A stretch of DNA of 64,000 bases, from positions 124,001 to 188,000 of the forward strand of contig JADJWF010000003.1 of NCBI GenBank assembly GCA_016716505.1. The letters are read 5' to 3'. This DNA comes from Verrucomicrobiota bacterium. Lineage in GTDB: Bacteria > Verrucomicrobiota > Verrucomicrobiia > Limisphaerales > J093. Below are positions 54,180 to 63,189 of this stretch, piece after piece. Every line of letters begins with the position of its first letter. The first letter of the stretch is position 1. The position numbers were made by a program, and so were the translations under genes. Under the pieces are notes generated by a model. The model was not told the DNA's origin. It worked only from the letters and a program-made list of their open reading frames with translations, and ran no database searches.

Positions 54180-54684
54180 CCAGCGCCTCCACGGCGGCAC
54201 CAGATTCGCCGGGCCGCGATGGTTGAAGACCGCCTCGCGAACGCCACACAAGGATCCGCGCCAGCACGCCGTCGCCTTGCGCGGCCAGAGGTTGATGCGC
54301 CAGCCCAGCGCCCAGCCCGTGCTGCGGTCGCCGCGGTCGCCCACGCCACGGCGGCCAGGAGCAGGGCAGCCGGGAGAAGCGATTGGCATTTCATGCGCGG
54401 GAAGCTTGCACAACCGCGCAGGTGTGCCCCGCAAAAACCGACGCTCGCCGCAGGCAACATCGCGTGGACCACGCCGAAAGCGGCGGGTGAGAGCCGGCGA
54501 CTCACCACCGGTCCGCATCGGCCAAAACCCGGGCTGGCGTTCCAATCCATAGTTGGGTGGAGACAAGAACGCTTCGGCGCGACGCCAGCTCGCCCGGACA
54601 CAGTCCCGGCGGGCGCTCAGTCGCCGACTCGGGACGACGCTTCGCCGCTTGCGGGCCGGGTGTGGGCAGGTATTCTTCGCGGCA
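54180..54684. other. Intergenic 505 bp with a possible degraded gene on the - strand
   Basis: No intact gene is supported. On the - strand, an ATG at 54394 begins a convincing signal-peptide-like sequence (MKCQSLLPAALLLAAVAW). A different frame over the following bases reads GWALGWRINLWP, which resembles the conserved Trp-rich stretch near the C-terminus of GH95-type glycoside hydrolases. The two frames do not match up, so a decayed gene with an internal deletion is possible. The promoter of the nfeD operon should also lie here. Confidence 0.3.
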
Positions 54685-55140
54685 ATGGAGACGGTCATCA
54701 TCCTGCTGGTGGTGGGCACCGTGCTCATGCTGCTCGAGACCGTGTTGCCCGGCATGATCGCGGGCATCATCGGCTTCGGGTGCCTCGTCGCAGGCGTCGT
54801 GATCGCTTATGTGGATCACGGCCCGACAGTTGGCAACCGTGTCCTGCTCGGCGTCACCGCCGGGTTGGTCGCCCTCGGGGTCCTTTGGATTCGGTTTTTC
54901 CCGCACAGCCGGCTGGGCCAGGCGTTTGTCTCGCGGCAGGCCATCGGTGGCCTCGATGTGGAGCGTCCGGAACTGCTGCATCGCACCGGCACGGCATTGA
55001 CCATCCTGCGGCCCTCCGGCATCGCGGAGATTGACGGCAAGCGGGTGGACGTGGTGACGGATGGAACGCTGATCGAAAAGGGCGCAACCGTGAAAGTGGT
55101 GGCGGTTGAAGGCTTGCGCGTCGTGGTCCGGGCCGTCTGA
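54685..55140 (+). CDS. NfeD-like membrane protein
   Basis: This 151-aa protein has three N-terminal membrane segments (METVIILLVVGTVLMLLETV, then GMIAGIIGFGCLVAGVVIAY and GVTAGLVALGVLWIRFF). A C-terminal OB-fold NfeD domain follows (GTALTILRPSGIAEIDGKRV). NfeD proteins team up with flotillin-like SPFH proteins in membrane microdomains. The floA-like gene follows after 35 bp. The start at ATG 54685 is decided by the hydrophobic N-terminus; the frame opens further upstream without support. Confidence 0.9.
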   Translation: METVIILLVVGTVLMLLETVLPGMIAGIIGFGCLVAGVVIAYVDHGPTVGNRVLLGVTAGLVALGVLWIRFFPHSRLGQAFVSRQAIGGLDVERPELLHRTGTALTILRPSGIAEIDGKRVDVVTDGTLIEKGATVKVVAVEGLRVVVRAV

Positions 55141-55175
55141 ATCTCGCAACTCAGTTCCAACTCGAAAACACAACT

Positions 55176-56234
55176 ATGATCGCTGCAACCAGTCAGTTCG
55201 GCCAGATCCCGTTCGGCATGATCCTCTGGGCCATGGTGGGTCTGGTCGGTCTTGTCTTTCTCATCCTGCTCTTCAATTTCTTCGGCATCTTCATCCGGGC
55301 CTGGGTCTCGGGCGCGTATGTGGGGCTGATCGAGCTGGCCGCGATGCGGCTCCGGGGCGTGCCCGTGGGCTTGGTGGTGGACAACTACATCAACGCGCGC
55401 AAATCGGGTCTCGCGCTCAGCGTGGACCAGTTGAACGTTCACTACCTCGCGGGCGGTGACGTCCAGATGGTGGTGCGAGCCCTGATCGCCGCGCAGAAGG
55501 CCAGTATCCACCTGAATTTCGACCGCGCCTGCGCGATTGACCTTGCCACCAAGGGCACCGGCAAAACGGTGCTGGACGCGGTGAAAACCTCAGTAAATCC
55601 GCGGGTGATTGATTGCCCGAATCCGGCTTCGGGAAAGACGACGATTGACGCCGTGGCCAAGGACGGCATCGCCGTCAAAGTGCGCGCCCGGGTGACGGTG
55701 CGCACCAACCTGGATCGGTTTGTGGGCGGCGCGACCGAGGAGACGATCGTGGCCCGCGTCGGCGAGGGCATCGTCAGCACGATTGGTTCGGCGAACAGCT
55801 ACAAGGACGTGCTCGAGAACCCGGATCGCATTTCCAAAACCGTTTTGGACAAGGCGCTCGATTCCAACACGGCCTTCGAAATCCTCTCGATTGACATTGC
55901 CGACGTGGACGTGGGCGAGAACGTGGGCGCCAAGCTGCAGGCCGAACAGGCAGAGGCCAATAAGTTGATCGCTCAGGCGCAGGCGGAAATCCGCCGCGCG
56001 GCCGCGGTGGCCGCCGAACAGGAAATGACCGCCCGCGTCGCGGAGATGCGCGCGCGGGTGGTGGAGGCTGAAGCGCTGGTGCCGCAGGCCATGGCCGAGG
56101 CGTTTCGCAGCGGGAATCTCGGCATCATGGATTACTACCGGATGAAGAACATCCAGGCGGACACTCTCATGCGGGATGCCATCGGTGGCGGCGCACCGGG
56201 CACCAGCAACGAATCCAAGCCCAAGACTCCTTGA
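55176..56234 (+). CDS. floA: Flotillin-like protein FloA (SPFH domain)
   Basis: This 352-aa membrane scaffold protein has an N-terminal membrane-embedded segment (about 14-42, GMILWAMVGLVGLVFLILLF). An SPFH/PHB domain follows, with VSGAYVGLIELAAMRLRGVP, IDAVAKDGIAVKVRARVTVR and YKDVLENPDRISKTVL. The Ala/Glu-rich flotillin-type helix (AKLQAEQAEANKLIAQAQAE) is C-terminal. FloA forms assemblies that organise membrane domains. It lies between nfeD and a Pro-rich membrane protein; the last gene's GTG is 1 bp after this stop. Confidence 0.93.
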   Translation: MIAATSQFGQIPFGMILWAMVGLVGLVFLILLFNFFGIFIRAWVSGAYVGLIELAAMRLRGVPVGLVVDNYINARKSGLALSVDQLNVHYLAGGDVQMVVRALIAAQKASIHLNFDRACAIDLATKGTGKTVLDAVKTSVNPRVIDCPNPASGKTTIDAVAKDGIAVKVRARVTVRTNLDRFVGGATEETIVARVGEGIVSTIGSANSYKDVLENPDRISKTVLDKALDSNTAFEILSIDIADVDVGENVGAKLQAEQAEANKLIAQAQAEIRRAAAVAAEQEMTARVAEMRARVVEAEALVPQAMAEAFRSGNLGIMDYYRMKNIQADTLMRDAIGGGAPGTSNESKPKTP

Positions 56235-56235
56235 C

Positions 56236-56955
56236 GTGAGCGCCGACCTGTCGCCCTTCTTCGCTTCGCTGGAGAGCGTCCTCGTCTTCGCGGCGATCGT
56301 GCTGATCTCCGCGCTGTCGAACTGGCTCAAGCAGCGGCAGGAGCGCAAGCAGGCCGAGGCCCGTGGCGAACTGGAACCGGGTCGTGCCGGGCCGGCTCCC
56401 CGGCCGTTGTTTGACGATGAGGAGCTGGACGAAGCGCCACCCGGGCGCCCGGTGCCCAAGCCGCTGGATTGGCAGGAGGAATTGCGGCGGCTCCTCGAAG
56501 GCGACCAACCCCGGCCCGCTCCGCCACCCTTGCCGCCGCCTTTGCCGCGTCCCGAACCGCCGGTGGCACCGCGGCCGGCACCCGTCTTTGACGAGGCTCC
56601 GCCGATCCGCACAGCGCCTGTGTCCACTCCGCCGCGGCCCGCTGTGGTTACCGTGGCGGAAACGCAGGAGGGTCCCCTCGGTGGGCAGGGGCGCTTGCAA
56701 GAGTCGGCGGCCGCGTTTCTCCGGGGCGCACAAGTGGCTGAATCCGCCGAAGCCCGGTTGCAAACCGTGGTACAGCAGGTGGCCAGTGCCAAAGCGAAGG
56801 AGGCGGCACGTCCGGTTTTCCGGCGCTCCACGGAAGCGGCGAATCGCCTTCGGGCACTCCTGCTGAATCGGACCACGGCGCGTGAGGCAGTCTTGGCGAG
56901 CGTCATCCTCGGCCCCCCTCGCGGGCTGGAGAAGAACTTGCCGTCGCACGGTTGA
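56236..56955 (+). CDS. Proline-rich single-span membrane protein of the nfeD-floA operon
   Basis: This 239-aa protein starts at a GTG just after the floA stop. It has one membrane segment (about residues 13-28, ESVLVFAAIVLISALSNWL), then a basic stretch (KQRQERKQAEARG). A very Pro-rich linker (about 80-150) and a helical C-terminal part with Ala/Glu (LQESAAAFLRGAQVAESAEA) follow. No family is recognised. Tight linkage to nfeD-floA suggests a role in the same membrane-domain system, perhaps as a spacer or partner. The Pro-rich linker would extend it away from the membrane. Confidence 0.75.
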   Translation: MSADLSPFFASLESVLVFAAIVLISALSNWLKQRQERKQAEARGELEPGRAGPAPRPLFDDEELDEAPPGRPVPKPLDWQEELRRLLEGDQPRPAPPPLPPPLPRPEPPVAPRPAPVFDEAPPIRTAPVSTPPRPAVVTVAETQEGPLGGQGRLQESAAAFLRGAQVAESAEARLQTVVQQVASAKAKEAARPVFRRSTEAANRLRALLLNRTTAREAVLASVILGPPRGLEKNLPSHG

Positions 56956-57064
56956 TTCGGAGGGGAGTCGGATTCGGCGCGCACGAATTGCCGGCCGGTT
57001 GAACCGCCCGGCGGTGCCGTTCGAAGCGAGATGACGACGCGCCGATAGCTCGAGCCGGGGCGGA

Positions 57065-59137
57065 TCAGGTCTGCGCCTTTGATCTGCCGGTCGGTGCCGC
57101 GGGCCACACGGTGATTCCAAGGGCCAACAGAGTCAGCGAAACGCACGTCCAGCCGAACACGTCGCCGTGCTGGCGGTAAAAGGTCGTTGGCCCGCTCTGA
57201 CCCGCCGCCCGCAACGGGAGCCGATAGACGGTGAACCCCGGCCCGTAAATGTCAGCCGGGTCACCGAGGCCGAATTCCCGCAAGCGCCCCCGCTCGTCTA
57301 TCCAGCAGGTCAGTCCGTTGTTCGTGCAACGGATCAGCGGCACACCGTTCTCCACCGCGCGAAAGACGGCGGCCACGGCGTGCTGCCACTGCGCGGCGCT
57401 TTCGCCAAACCACCCGTTGTTGGTCAGGTTCAGCAGCAGGTCGGTGTCCGTTCCGACGTGTTCCCGCGCGCCGTGGGGAAAGACGTCCTCGAAGCAAATC
57501 AACGGCGCTATCTTCACCGGCCGGTCGCCGACCCGGAAGGTTTCCGGCGCCGTGCCCCGCGAGAAACTGCCCTGAATGGGCGTGAGGTATTTGGTGAACG
57601 GAAGCCAGTCGGCCAGCGGCACGTACTCGCCGAAGATGACCAGCCGCCGCTTGCGGTAGCTCGCCACCAGCCGCCCGTCCGGCGCGAGCAAGAACGCGGA
57701 GTTGTAGAAGTCGAAGCCTGACCCGGTCTCGGCGGAATTGCGCGGCACGGCCTCATCCGCGCCGAAGATCATCCACAGGCGATGGCGTGCCACCAAGTCG
57801 GTGAGCGCGCGGTAGTTCGCTTCCGAGAAATCCGGCAGCGAGGCCTCGGGCCAGACCAGCAGGTCGGGTTCGGTCGCAGCGGCCAGCCGGCTGAGTTCCA
57901 TCAGGCGCTGAAAGCGGGTGTCCGCCTCGTCGGGGTCGAAGATCAGCCGCTGCGGGATGCTGGGCTGAATCAGCGCCACGCGGAGTTCGGCCGACGACGG
58001 CGCGGGCCGGACCAGCTTGAGTCCGCCAGCGAAGGTGACGAGCAGCAGCGTGGTCAGGGGCAGGGCCAGATCGGTGAACAACGCGAGGCGGAACGACACC
58101 AGCAGGCCGGGCCGCGGCCGTGCGGCGGGAGCTGGCGGCCGCGATGGACCCGGAAAGACGCCCGGGGCGCGATCGCCCGTCAGCCGGGCGACCAACCTTG
58201 CTCCGGCGCAGAACAGCGCGGCGGACATCCACGCCACGAGGAAAGACACCCCGTACACGCCCGTCACTTCCGCCACCTGAATCAGTGGCGTCAGCGCGTA
58301 CTGGGAGACGCCCAGGAAATTCCAGGGGAATCCCGAAAGCAGGCGGCCTTGCGCCAGCTCCAGGGCCACCCACGTGGCGCCAGCCAGCGCGGCCCAGAGG
58401 TTCCTCTCGGCCCAACCGAGTCGCGCGAACCGCTCCGGCCAAGATCGCAAGGGGGAGGCCGATGCCATTTCGCGACCGCCCGAAACAGCCGCCGCTGGTT
58501 CGACGGCGCCGAAGTGAAGAACCGGATTCAAGGAGTGGTCGGCGGTGGCCGCCGGTCTCTCGGCATCCAGGGTCCCCGCGCTTGCCGCCGTTGGACCGTC
58601 GCCGACAAATGCTTCCTCACGGGGCCCCGGCACGGCCGCTTCCTCGGACGACGCCGCTCCGCTGCGAAGGGCTTCTTTCTCCGACCGGTCCAGCAACCGG
58701 GTAAGCAACCGGTTCATCACCCACACCCAACTCGCGATGAACAGCGCCACGTAAGCGCTCAGGGCCAGCCAGCCCGCGACCGCGCCAGCGGGGAAGGGGA
58801 TGTGGAGCAACCACCGGAGCGCCACGAGCGCGAACGCGAAGCCCGTCACCCAGCCCAGTCGCCAGGCGCGTCTGCCGGAAAGTCCGGCAGTGGCGGCAAG
58901 TGCGAGGGCGGGAGCGACCCAGGCGAGTCCGGCCCATCCGGGCAGGGGAAACGCCAACGCGAGCGCCATGCCGGAAACCGCAGCCAAGGCGGAGCGCGGA
59001 TTGAAACACGATGTCAGGCAACGAACGCCCACTGCGCGAAGCTTGGGCCATGCGACGGCAGGCGTCGAGCGCCCGGAGCCAACGGCGACGAGGAAGCGAG
59101 GGCGGCCCGGGTTGTTCTCCGCCTCGCGCCGCGGCAT
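57065..59137 (-). CDS. lnt: Apolipoprotein N-acyltransferase
   Basis: Lnt adds the third acyl chain to lipoproteins in the inner membrane. The 690-aa product has N-terminal membrane segments, then a carbon-nitrogen hydrolase domain. The catalytic triad is Glu in WPEASLPDF, Lys in YRKRRLVIFGEYVPL and Cys548 in LICFEDVFPHG. Between the second and third membrane groups there is an unusual Ala/Glu/Pro-rich insert (about residues 150-238). It makes the protein about 150 aa longer than typical Lnt (about 500-550). The start at ATG 59137 is my choice; later starts are possible since the first 40 residues are poorly conserved. It diverges from the beta-helix protein gene. Confidence 0.9.
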   Translation of the reverse strand: MPRREAENNPGRPRFLVAVGSGRSTPAVAWPKLRAVGVRCLTSCFNPRSALAAVSGMALALAFPLPGWAGLAWVAPALALAATAGLSGRRAWRLGWVTGFAFALVALRWLLHIPFPAGAVAGWLALSAYVALFIASWVWVMNRLLTRLLDRSEKEALRSGAASSEEAAVPGPREEAFVGDGPTAASAGTLDAERPAATADHSLNPVLHFGAVEPAAAVSGGREMASASPLRSWPERFARLGWAERNLWAALAGATWVALELAQGRLLSGFPWNFLGVSQYALTPLIQVAEVTGVYGVSFLVAWMSAALFCAGARLVARLTGDRAPGVFPGPSRPPAPAARPRPGLLVSFRLALFTDLALPLTTLLLVTFAGGLKLVRPAPSSAELRVALIQPSIPQRLIFDPDEADTRFQRLMELSRLAAATEPDLLVWPEASLPDFSEANYRALTDLVARHRLWMIFGADEAVPRNSAETGSGFDFYNSAFLLAPDGRLVASYRKRRLVIFGEYVPLADWLPFTKYLTPIQGSFSRGTAPETFRVGDRPVKIAPLICFEDVFPHGAREHVGTDTDLLLNLTNNGWFGESAAQWQHAVAAVFRAVENGVPLIRCTNNGLTCWIDERGRLREFGLGDPADIYGPGFTVYRLPLRAAGQSGPTTFYRQHGDVFGWTCVSLTLLALGITVWPAAPTGRSKAQT

Positions 59138-59234
59138 TTCCCGTTCGGTCGAGGGCCAATTTCGGCAAACCTTTTGCCAAGAAAGGTGTAGCCAGGAGCT
59201 CGCTTTTAGGCGTAAGAGGTTAAGGCGATAGCTT

Positions 59235-62200
59235 ATGAAGACCCCGAGTTCCACTGAGGCACCGCGAGCCTCCGCCGCGAGTCTAGTCTGCGTCATCGCT
59301 TGCTGCTTGGCCCTGTCGGCCAAGGCGGGCGTCTATTACCTGGCCGAGCCGGGCACTGGCTATACCGGCACGCCCACCAGTAACTCCCCGAACAACCCCA
59401 TTTCGTACGTCACCGCCACCGTGCGGAACATCATCGTCCAGAATCCCGTCCCGGGCAGCGATTCCAACCGGGTCGAGTTGGTCTTCCTGAGCACCACCGA
59501 CAGCGGGCTCTACGAGATTGACCAGTTGGATCTCAACGGCGCGGGCGTGCCCGGCACCCGCCAACTGACCCTGATGGCAGCCGATCCCTCTCAGAAGCCG
59601 ACGCTCCGGTGGAAGGTTCCCACCGCCAACAGCGGCGCCACGCCGACACACTTGTTCACCGGCCCGGGCTGGGGTCAATGGCTGCTTCAGTTGGCCACCT
59701 TGGACCGGTGCGAGGTGCGGGATCTGATCTTGGATGGAAACTGGCGTACCTGGGTGACCAACAATACCGCCGCCAATCCCGCCTACGTCAACGGTTTCAA
59801 GACAGGCGCCATTCAGGTGGAGGCCAAGTCCGGGTGGATTAGCAATGTCACCGCCCGAAACTTCGGCGCCAATGGCCTGATCCCCATCCCGCACTGGAAC
59901 ACCTCGGGCGCCGAGTCGTTTGTGATCTATCCGACCGCATTGCAGGGGCACCTGGCCGATCAATGGTACGTGACCGATTGCGTGGTGGAGGATTTCCAGG
60001 GCCAACTCGGCGGCTACGGCACCGGCATCATGCCATTGGTCAAATTTCCGCACGCCGAGAACTTCGACCCCGACGCCAATCCCAATCATCGGGCCTTCCA
60101 TGTGCTTCGGTGTCAGGTGCGCAACAGCCCGACGCTGAATGCGTTCGGGTCTTCGTGGTCCTTCGGCATCCGGTTCTCGGACAACACCGTGAACAACTGC
60201 GCGATGGGATTCAATTTTGACACCGCCAACCATGACGTACCCCTGCGCCACATTGACGTGGTGGGGAACACCGTTGATGACGTGTACCAGATGATCACCA
60301 TTGGCGGCCCGGGCCACGGAGCGAACGCCGCCGGCAAGTACCCGTTCCGGAACTTCAACGTCTCCAGCAACAACATCCGCCTCCGGGGAGTGCCGTTGCG
60401 GCAGGACTACGGCAGCTTCTCCTGGAAGACCAACACGTACGGGAGTTTCACCTCGCGGATGTCGGCCACCGATACCAACGTGATCGTGGGCCGGTTGATG
60501 ACCGACTCTTGGTCGTGCGGCGCGACCTTGGGCGGAGCGGGGCCGGTAACCTTCGCGGCGAACCGGTTCACCACTGCAGATCGGGGCGTGTTCTACGAAC
60601 CAGCGCCGCAACTGACGAATCTGGCCGTTTGGTATCCCCTCTACCGTCCCGTCATCTGGCCTTTGAATGGCGATGCAGTGGATCAGAGCGGTCCGGTGAC
60701 CATCACGCCACCCAATCAGGTGTCTGCTTGGGCGTACGATCAGACCAACCACAGCTTGCTGACGACGTTGAGCAGCCTCACCAACAGCCGGCCGGCCCTC
60801 ACCGCCCATCCAGCCACCCCGCCGCCGGGCGATCCGGAAGACGACCCCGAAAGACCGCCAATCAAGCTCAAACAGACCCTGGATGAGAATGGCACGCTGC
60901 TGGGCGTTACCGAAATCCAGATCTCCGGACCGCTGGTCACGAACGGGATCGTCCAGCTCTGCGGTTGCCTGATGTACCACCCCACGCTGGCATCCGGTGA
61001 AACGGCCAGCCGTCGCTTGAGTCCGTTTTACCTCCACGCTGAGGTTGAGACGGGGCCGAATGCCGGGGTGGCAGTTACCCACACCACGGATGACGATGAT
61101 CTGATGACGTTCACCTATCCGACCAACGGTTTGCCGGGCACCGACACCATTCGCTTCCGCGAAATGGTCTCCCTCCAGGCGGAGGCCAGCACGGATATTC
61201 CCCTGGGGCCGACGGTTTGGTTTGCCCGGTCGGAAAACGTGGCCAACGACCGCACCCGCCACCACGCCACCCTGCGGCTGCGCCGATCCGGGGTGCCCAA
61301 CGCGGCGCTCACCGTCTATCTCCAGGCTGCCGGCAATCTGACCGGTCCGCACGTGGCGACGTCCGCCGACTACGTGCTCAACGGCACCAACAACGTCGCG
61401 CTGCCCTTCAGCAACGGTCGCTGGCAACTGACCTTCCCGGCGGGTTGGAGTGAGGTCCATGCCCGCGTGCAACCCACGGTGGGCGGACTGACCGACGAGG
61501 CGGAGTACGAGGCTGCGTGGTTCGAGTTGGCCACCAACAGCGCTTGGGGCTACACGGTGCGCCCACCCGCGGACACCCTCCCCAAGGGTCCTGGGAACGC
61601 TGTGGCCGTCACCCTTTGGGACGGGCCCAAGTACAAGCTCTTCGAACTGACGGACTCGTACTACTACCCGTGTGCGGGAGGTGGTCCGCCGGCGGCGTTC
61701 AACGGTCAGGCGGAATCCGATGGAGTCGCCGATCCAGCTCCAATGAACGGGAATATGGATCTTGCTCGAAACATTGGGTCGTCTCCGCCGGACGAGGATC
61801 TGGAATTCTGGACTACTGCGTCCGGCGGCCTGGCGGCCGTCCTTCAAAGACCCTACCTGCTACTTCGAACCGGTCAGATCATCTCCTTGGAAGACGAGAC
61901 GGGAGGGGCTTGGCCGGAAGCAGGCCAAGCCGCCGAGACGGGAGCGCAACCGCCTCCGGTGGTGCCCAGTCCTGACAACTTGCTGTGCGCCTGTCCCGCT
62001 GCCGGGAGTACGGCCTATGCCCTCAGCCAGCAGGCAACCAACGCCTGGATCGCGGGCAACACCACTTACGCCACCTACGCCTACCCAGACTTGCCGTACC
62101 CGCAGTTCAGCTTGGGCGGCAAGTGGCAGGCGCCGGCGTATGGCGACCTCCTCCATCTCGGAGACGCTTGGAATGGTTCCCCTTCGATCCTGGCGGTGGA

Positions 62201-63176
62201 CAACACCGGCAATCTCGCGGGGAGTCGCTTGAACCGCGCTTGCTACGTTACCAACGGTCTCGCCAGCGTCTTTTACCTGCCGGGCCTCGCCACCAACCGC
62301 CTAGGAGAAGTGCAATGGGCCGCCCCCGCAGGCTCCTACTTGGCGGGCCGCACCCAGGTCGCGGCCAACGGCGCGTACTACTACCGCCCGGTGCGTTGGG
62401 CCAAAGTAAGCGGCGTCTGGACCGTGACGGATGTGGGCTCCTTTGACACCAATCAGGCGACAGTCGGCTACGCGCACATGGTGAACGACAGCGGTGCCGT
62501 GGTGGGGCGGACGGTGTACGGCGGGGCCTGGCGCGGCTTCCGCACGGGCACCAACGGGGTGATCGCGAGCATCGCGGCCAACCTGCTGCCCTTCCCCAGC
62601 CAGCCGACCAACGCTTTAGCCACCAACAGCCTTGGGTTGATCACGAATCTCGCGGGAATCCTCACTGTGACCAATTGCACCGCCAACGCGATCAACTCGA
62701 CTGGCGAGGCGGTGGGGGCCAGCGACTTCTGGATCAAGCGCAGCAACGGCCCCCCGGAAGTCTGGACCATTGAAACCCGCGCCGCCCTCTGGTGGCCGGG
62801 CGGTACTAACGCGGTGATCTTGGGGGCCATCCACACTGGCGCCGGTTGGCAGAACGAACCGGGCCGTAGTGAAGCGCTAGCGGTGAACCGGCACGCGCGG
62901 GGCCTCACCATCGTCGGCACCGGCTGGATCACGCCCACCGGCTACGCGCGAGCGTTCATCAAGGAGGTGGGATTGGTACCCGGGAACTACGACATCTCGG
63001 CAACGCAACAGCCGATGCTCGATCTGAACGATGCCCAACTGACGTGGAAGTTGTCCGGGCAGACGTTCATTTCGGCGGAGGCGATTAACGACGCTGGCTG
63101 GATCGTAGGGAATGGAAGTTCCGGCTCTTACACCCGCGGCATGGTGCTCGTGCCACAACCCGTGTCAGTTCAGTAG
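59235..63176 (+). CDS. Exported beta-helix protein with C-terminal HAF-type repeats
   Basis: This 1313-aa secreted protein has a signal peptide (SLVCVIACCLALSAKAGV). A parallel beta-helix (about residues 30-460) follows, with short repeated strands such as CEVRDLILDG, FHVLRCQVRN and HIDVVGNTVDDVYQ, as in pectate-lyase-fold proteins. The middle holds a Calx-like beta region (about 660-760). The C-terminal part (from about 960) has HAF-type repeats such as ATVGYAHMVNDSGAVVG and LAVNRHARGLTIVGTG. These are known from large extracellular proteins of unclear function. No catalytic acid pair is obvious. The next gene follows after 13 bp with AAAGGAG, so the two are probably co-transcribed. Confidence 0.82.
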   Translation: MKTPSSTEAPRASAASLVCVIACCLALSAKAGVYYLAEPGTGYTGTPTSNSPNNPISYVTATVRNIIVQNPVPGSDSNRVELVFLSTTDSGLYEIDQLDLNGAGVPGTRQLTLMAADPSQKPTLRWKVPTANSGATPTHLFTGPGWGQWLLQLATLDRCEVRDLILDGNWRTWVTNNTAANPAYVNGFKTGAIQVEAKSGWISNVTARNFGANGLIPIPHWNTSGAESFVIYPTALQGHLADQWYVTDCVVEDFQGQLGGYGTGIMPLVKFPHAENFDPDANPNHRAFHVLRCQVRNSPTLNAFGSSWSFGIRFSDNTVNNCAMGFNFDTANHDVPLRHIDVVGNTVDDVYQMITIGGPGHGANAAGKYPFRNFNVSSNNIRLRGVPLRQDYGSFSWKTNTYGSFTSRMSATDTNVIVGRLMTDSWSCGATLGGAGPVTFAANRFTTADRGVFYEPAPQLTNLAVWYPLYRPVIWPLNGDAVDQSGPVTITPPNQVSAWAYDQTNHSLLTTLSSLTNSRPALTAHPATPPPGDPEDDPERPPIKLKQTLDENGTLLGVTEIQISGPLVTNGIVQLCGCLMYHPTLASGETASRRLSPFYLHAEVETGPNAGVAVTHTTDDDDLMTFTYPTNGLPGTDTIRFREMVSLQAEASTDIPLGPTVWFARSENVANDRTRHHATLRLRRSGVPNAALTVYLQAAGNLTGPHVATSADYVLNGTNNVALPFSNGRWQLTFPAGWSEVHARVQPTVGGLTDEAEYEAAWFELATNSAWGYTVRPPADTLPKGPGNAVAVTLWDGPKYKLFELTDSYYYPCAGGGPPAAFNGQAESDGVADPAPMNGNMDLARNIGSSPPDEDLEFWTTASGGLAAVLQRPYLLLRTGQIISLEDETGGAWPEAGQAAETGAQPPPVVPSPDNLLCACPAAGSTAYALSQQATNAWIAGNTTYATYAYPDLPYPQFSLGGKWQAPAYGDLLHLGDAWNGSPSILAVDNTGNLAGSRLNRACYVTNGLASVFYLPGLATNRLGEVQWAAPAGSYLAGRTQVAANGAYYYRPVRWAKVSGVWTVTDVGSFDTNQATVGYAHMVNDSGAVVGRTVYGGAWRGFRTGTNGVIASIAANLLPFPSQPTNALATNSLGLITNLAGILTVTNCTANAINSTGEAVGASDFWIKRSNGPPEVWTIETRAALWWPGGTNAVILGAIHTGAGWQNEPGRSEALAVNRHARGLTIVGTGWITPTGYARAFIKEVGLVPGNYDISATQQPMLDLNDAQLTWKLSGQTFISAEAINDAGWIVGNGSSGSYTRGMVLVPQPVSVQ

Positions 63177-63189
63177 AAAGGAGAACCCG

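Noticed and set aside
59283..61847. 854-aa - strand frame inside the beta-helix gene
   Set aside because: No domain or membrane pattern; shadow of the + strand gene.
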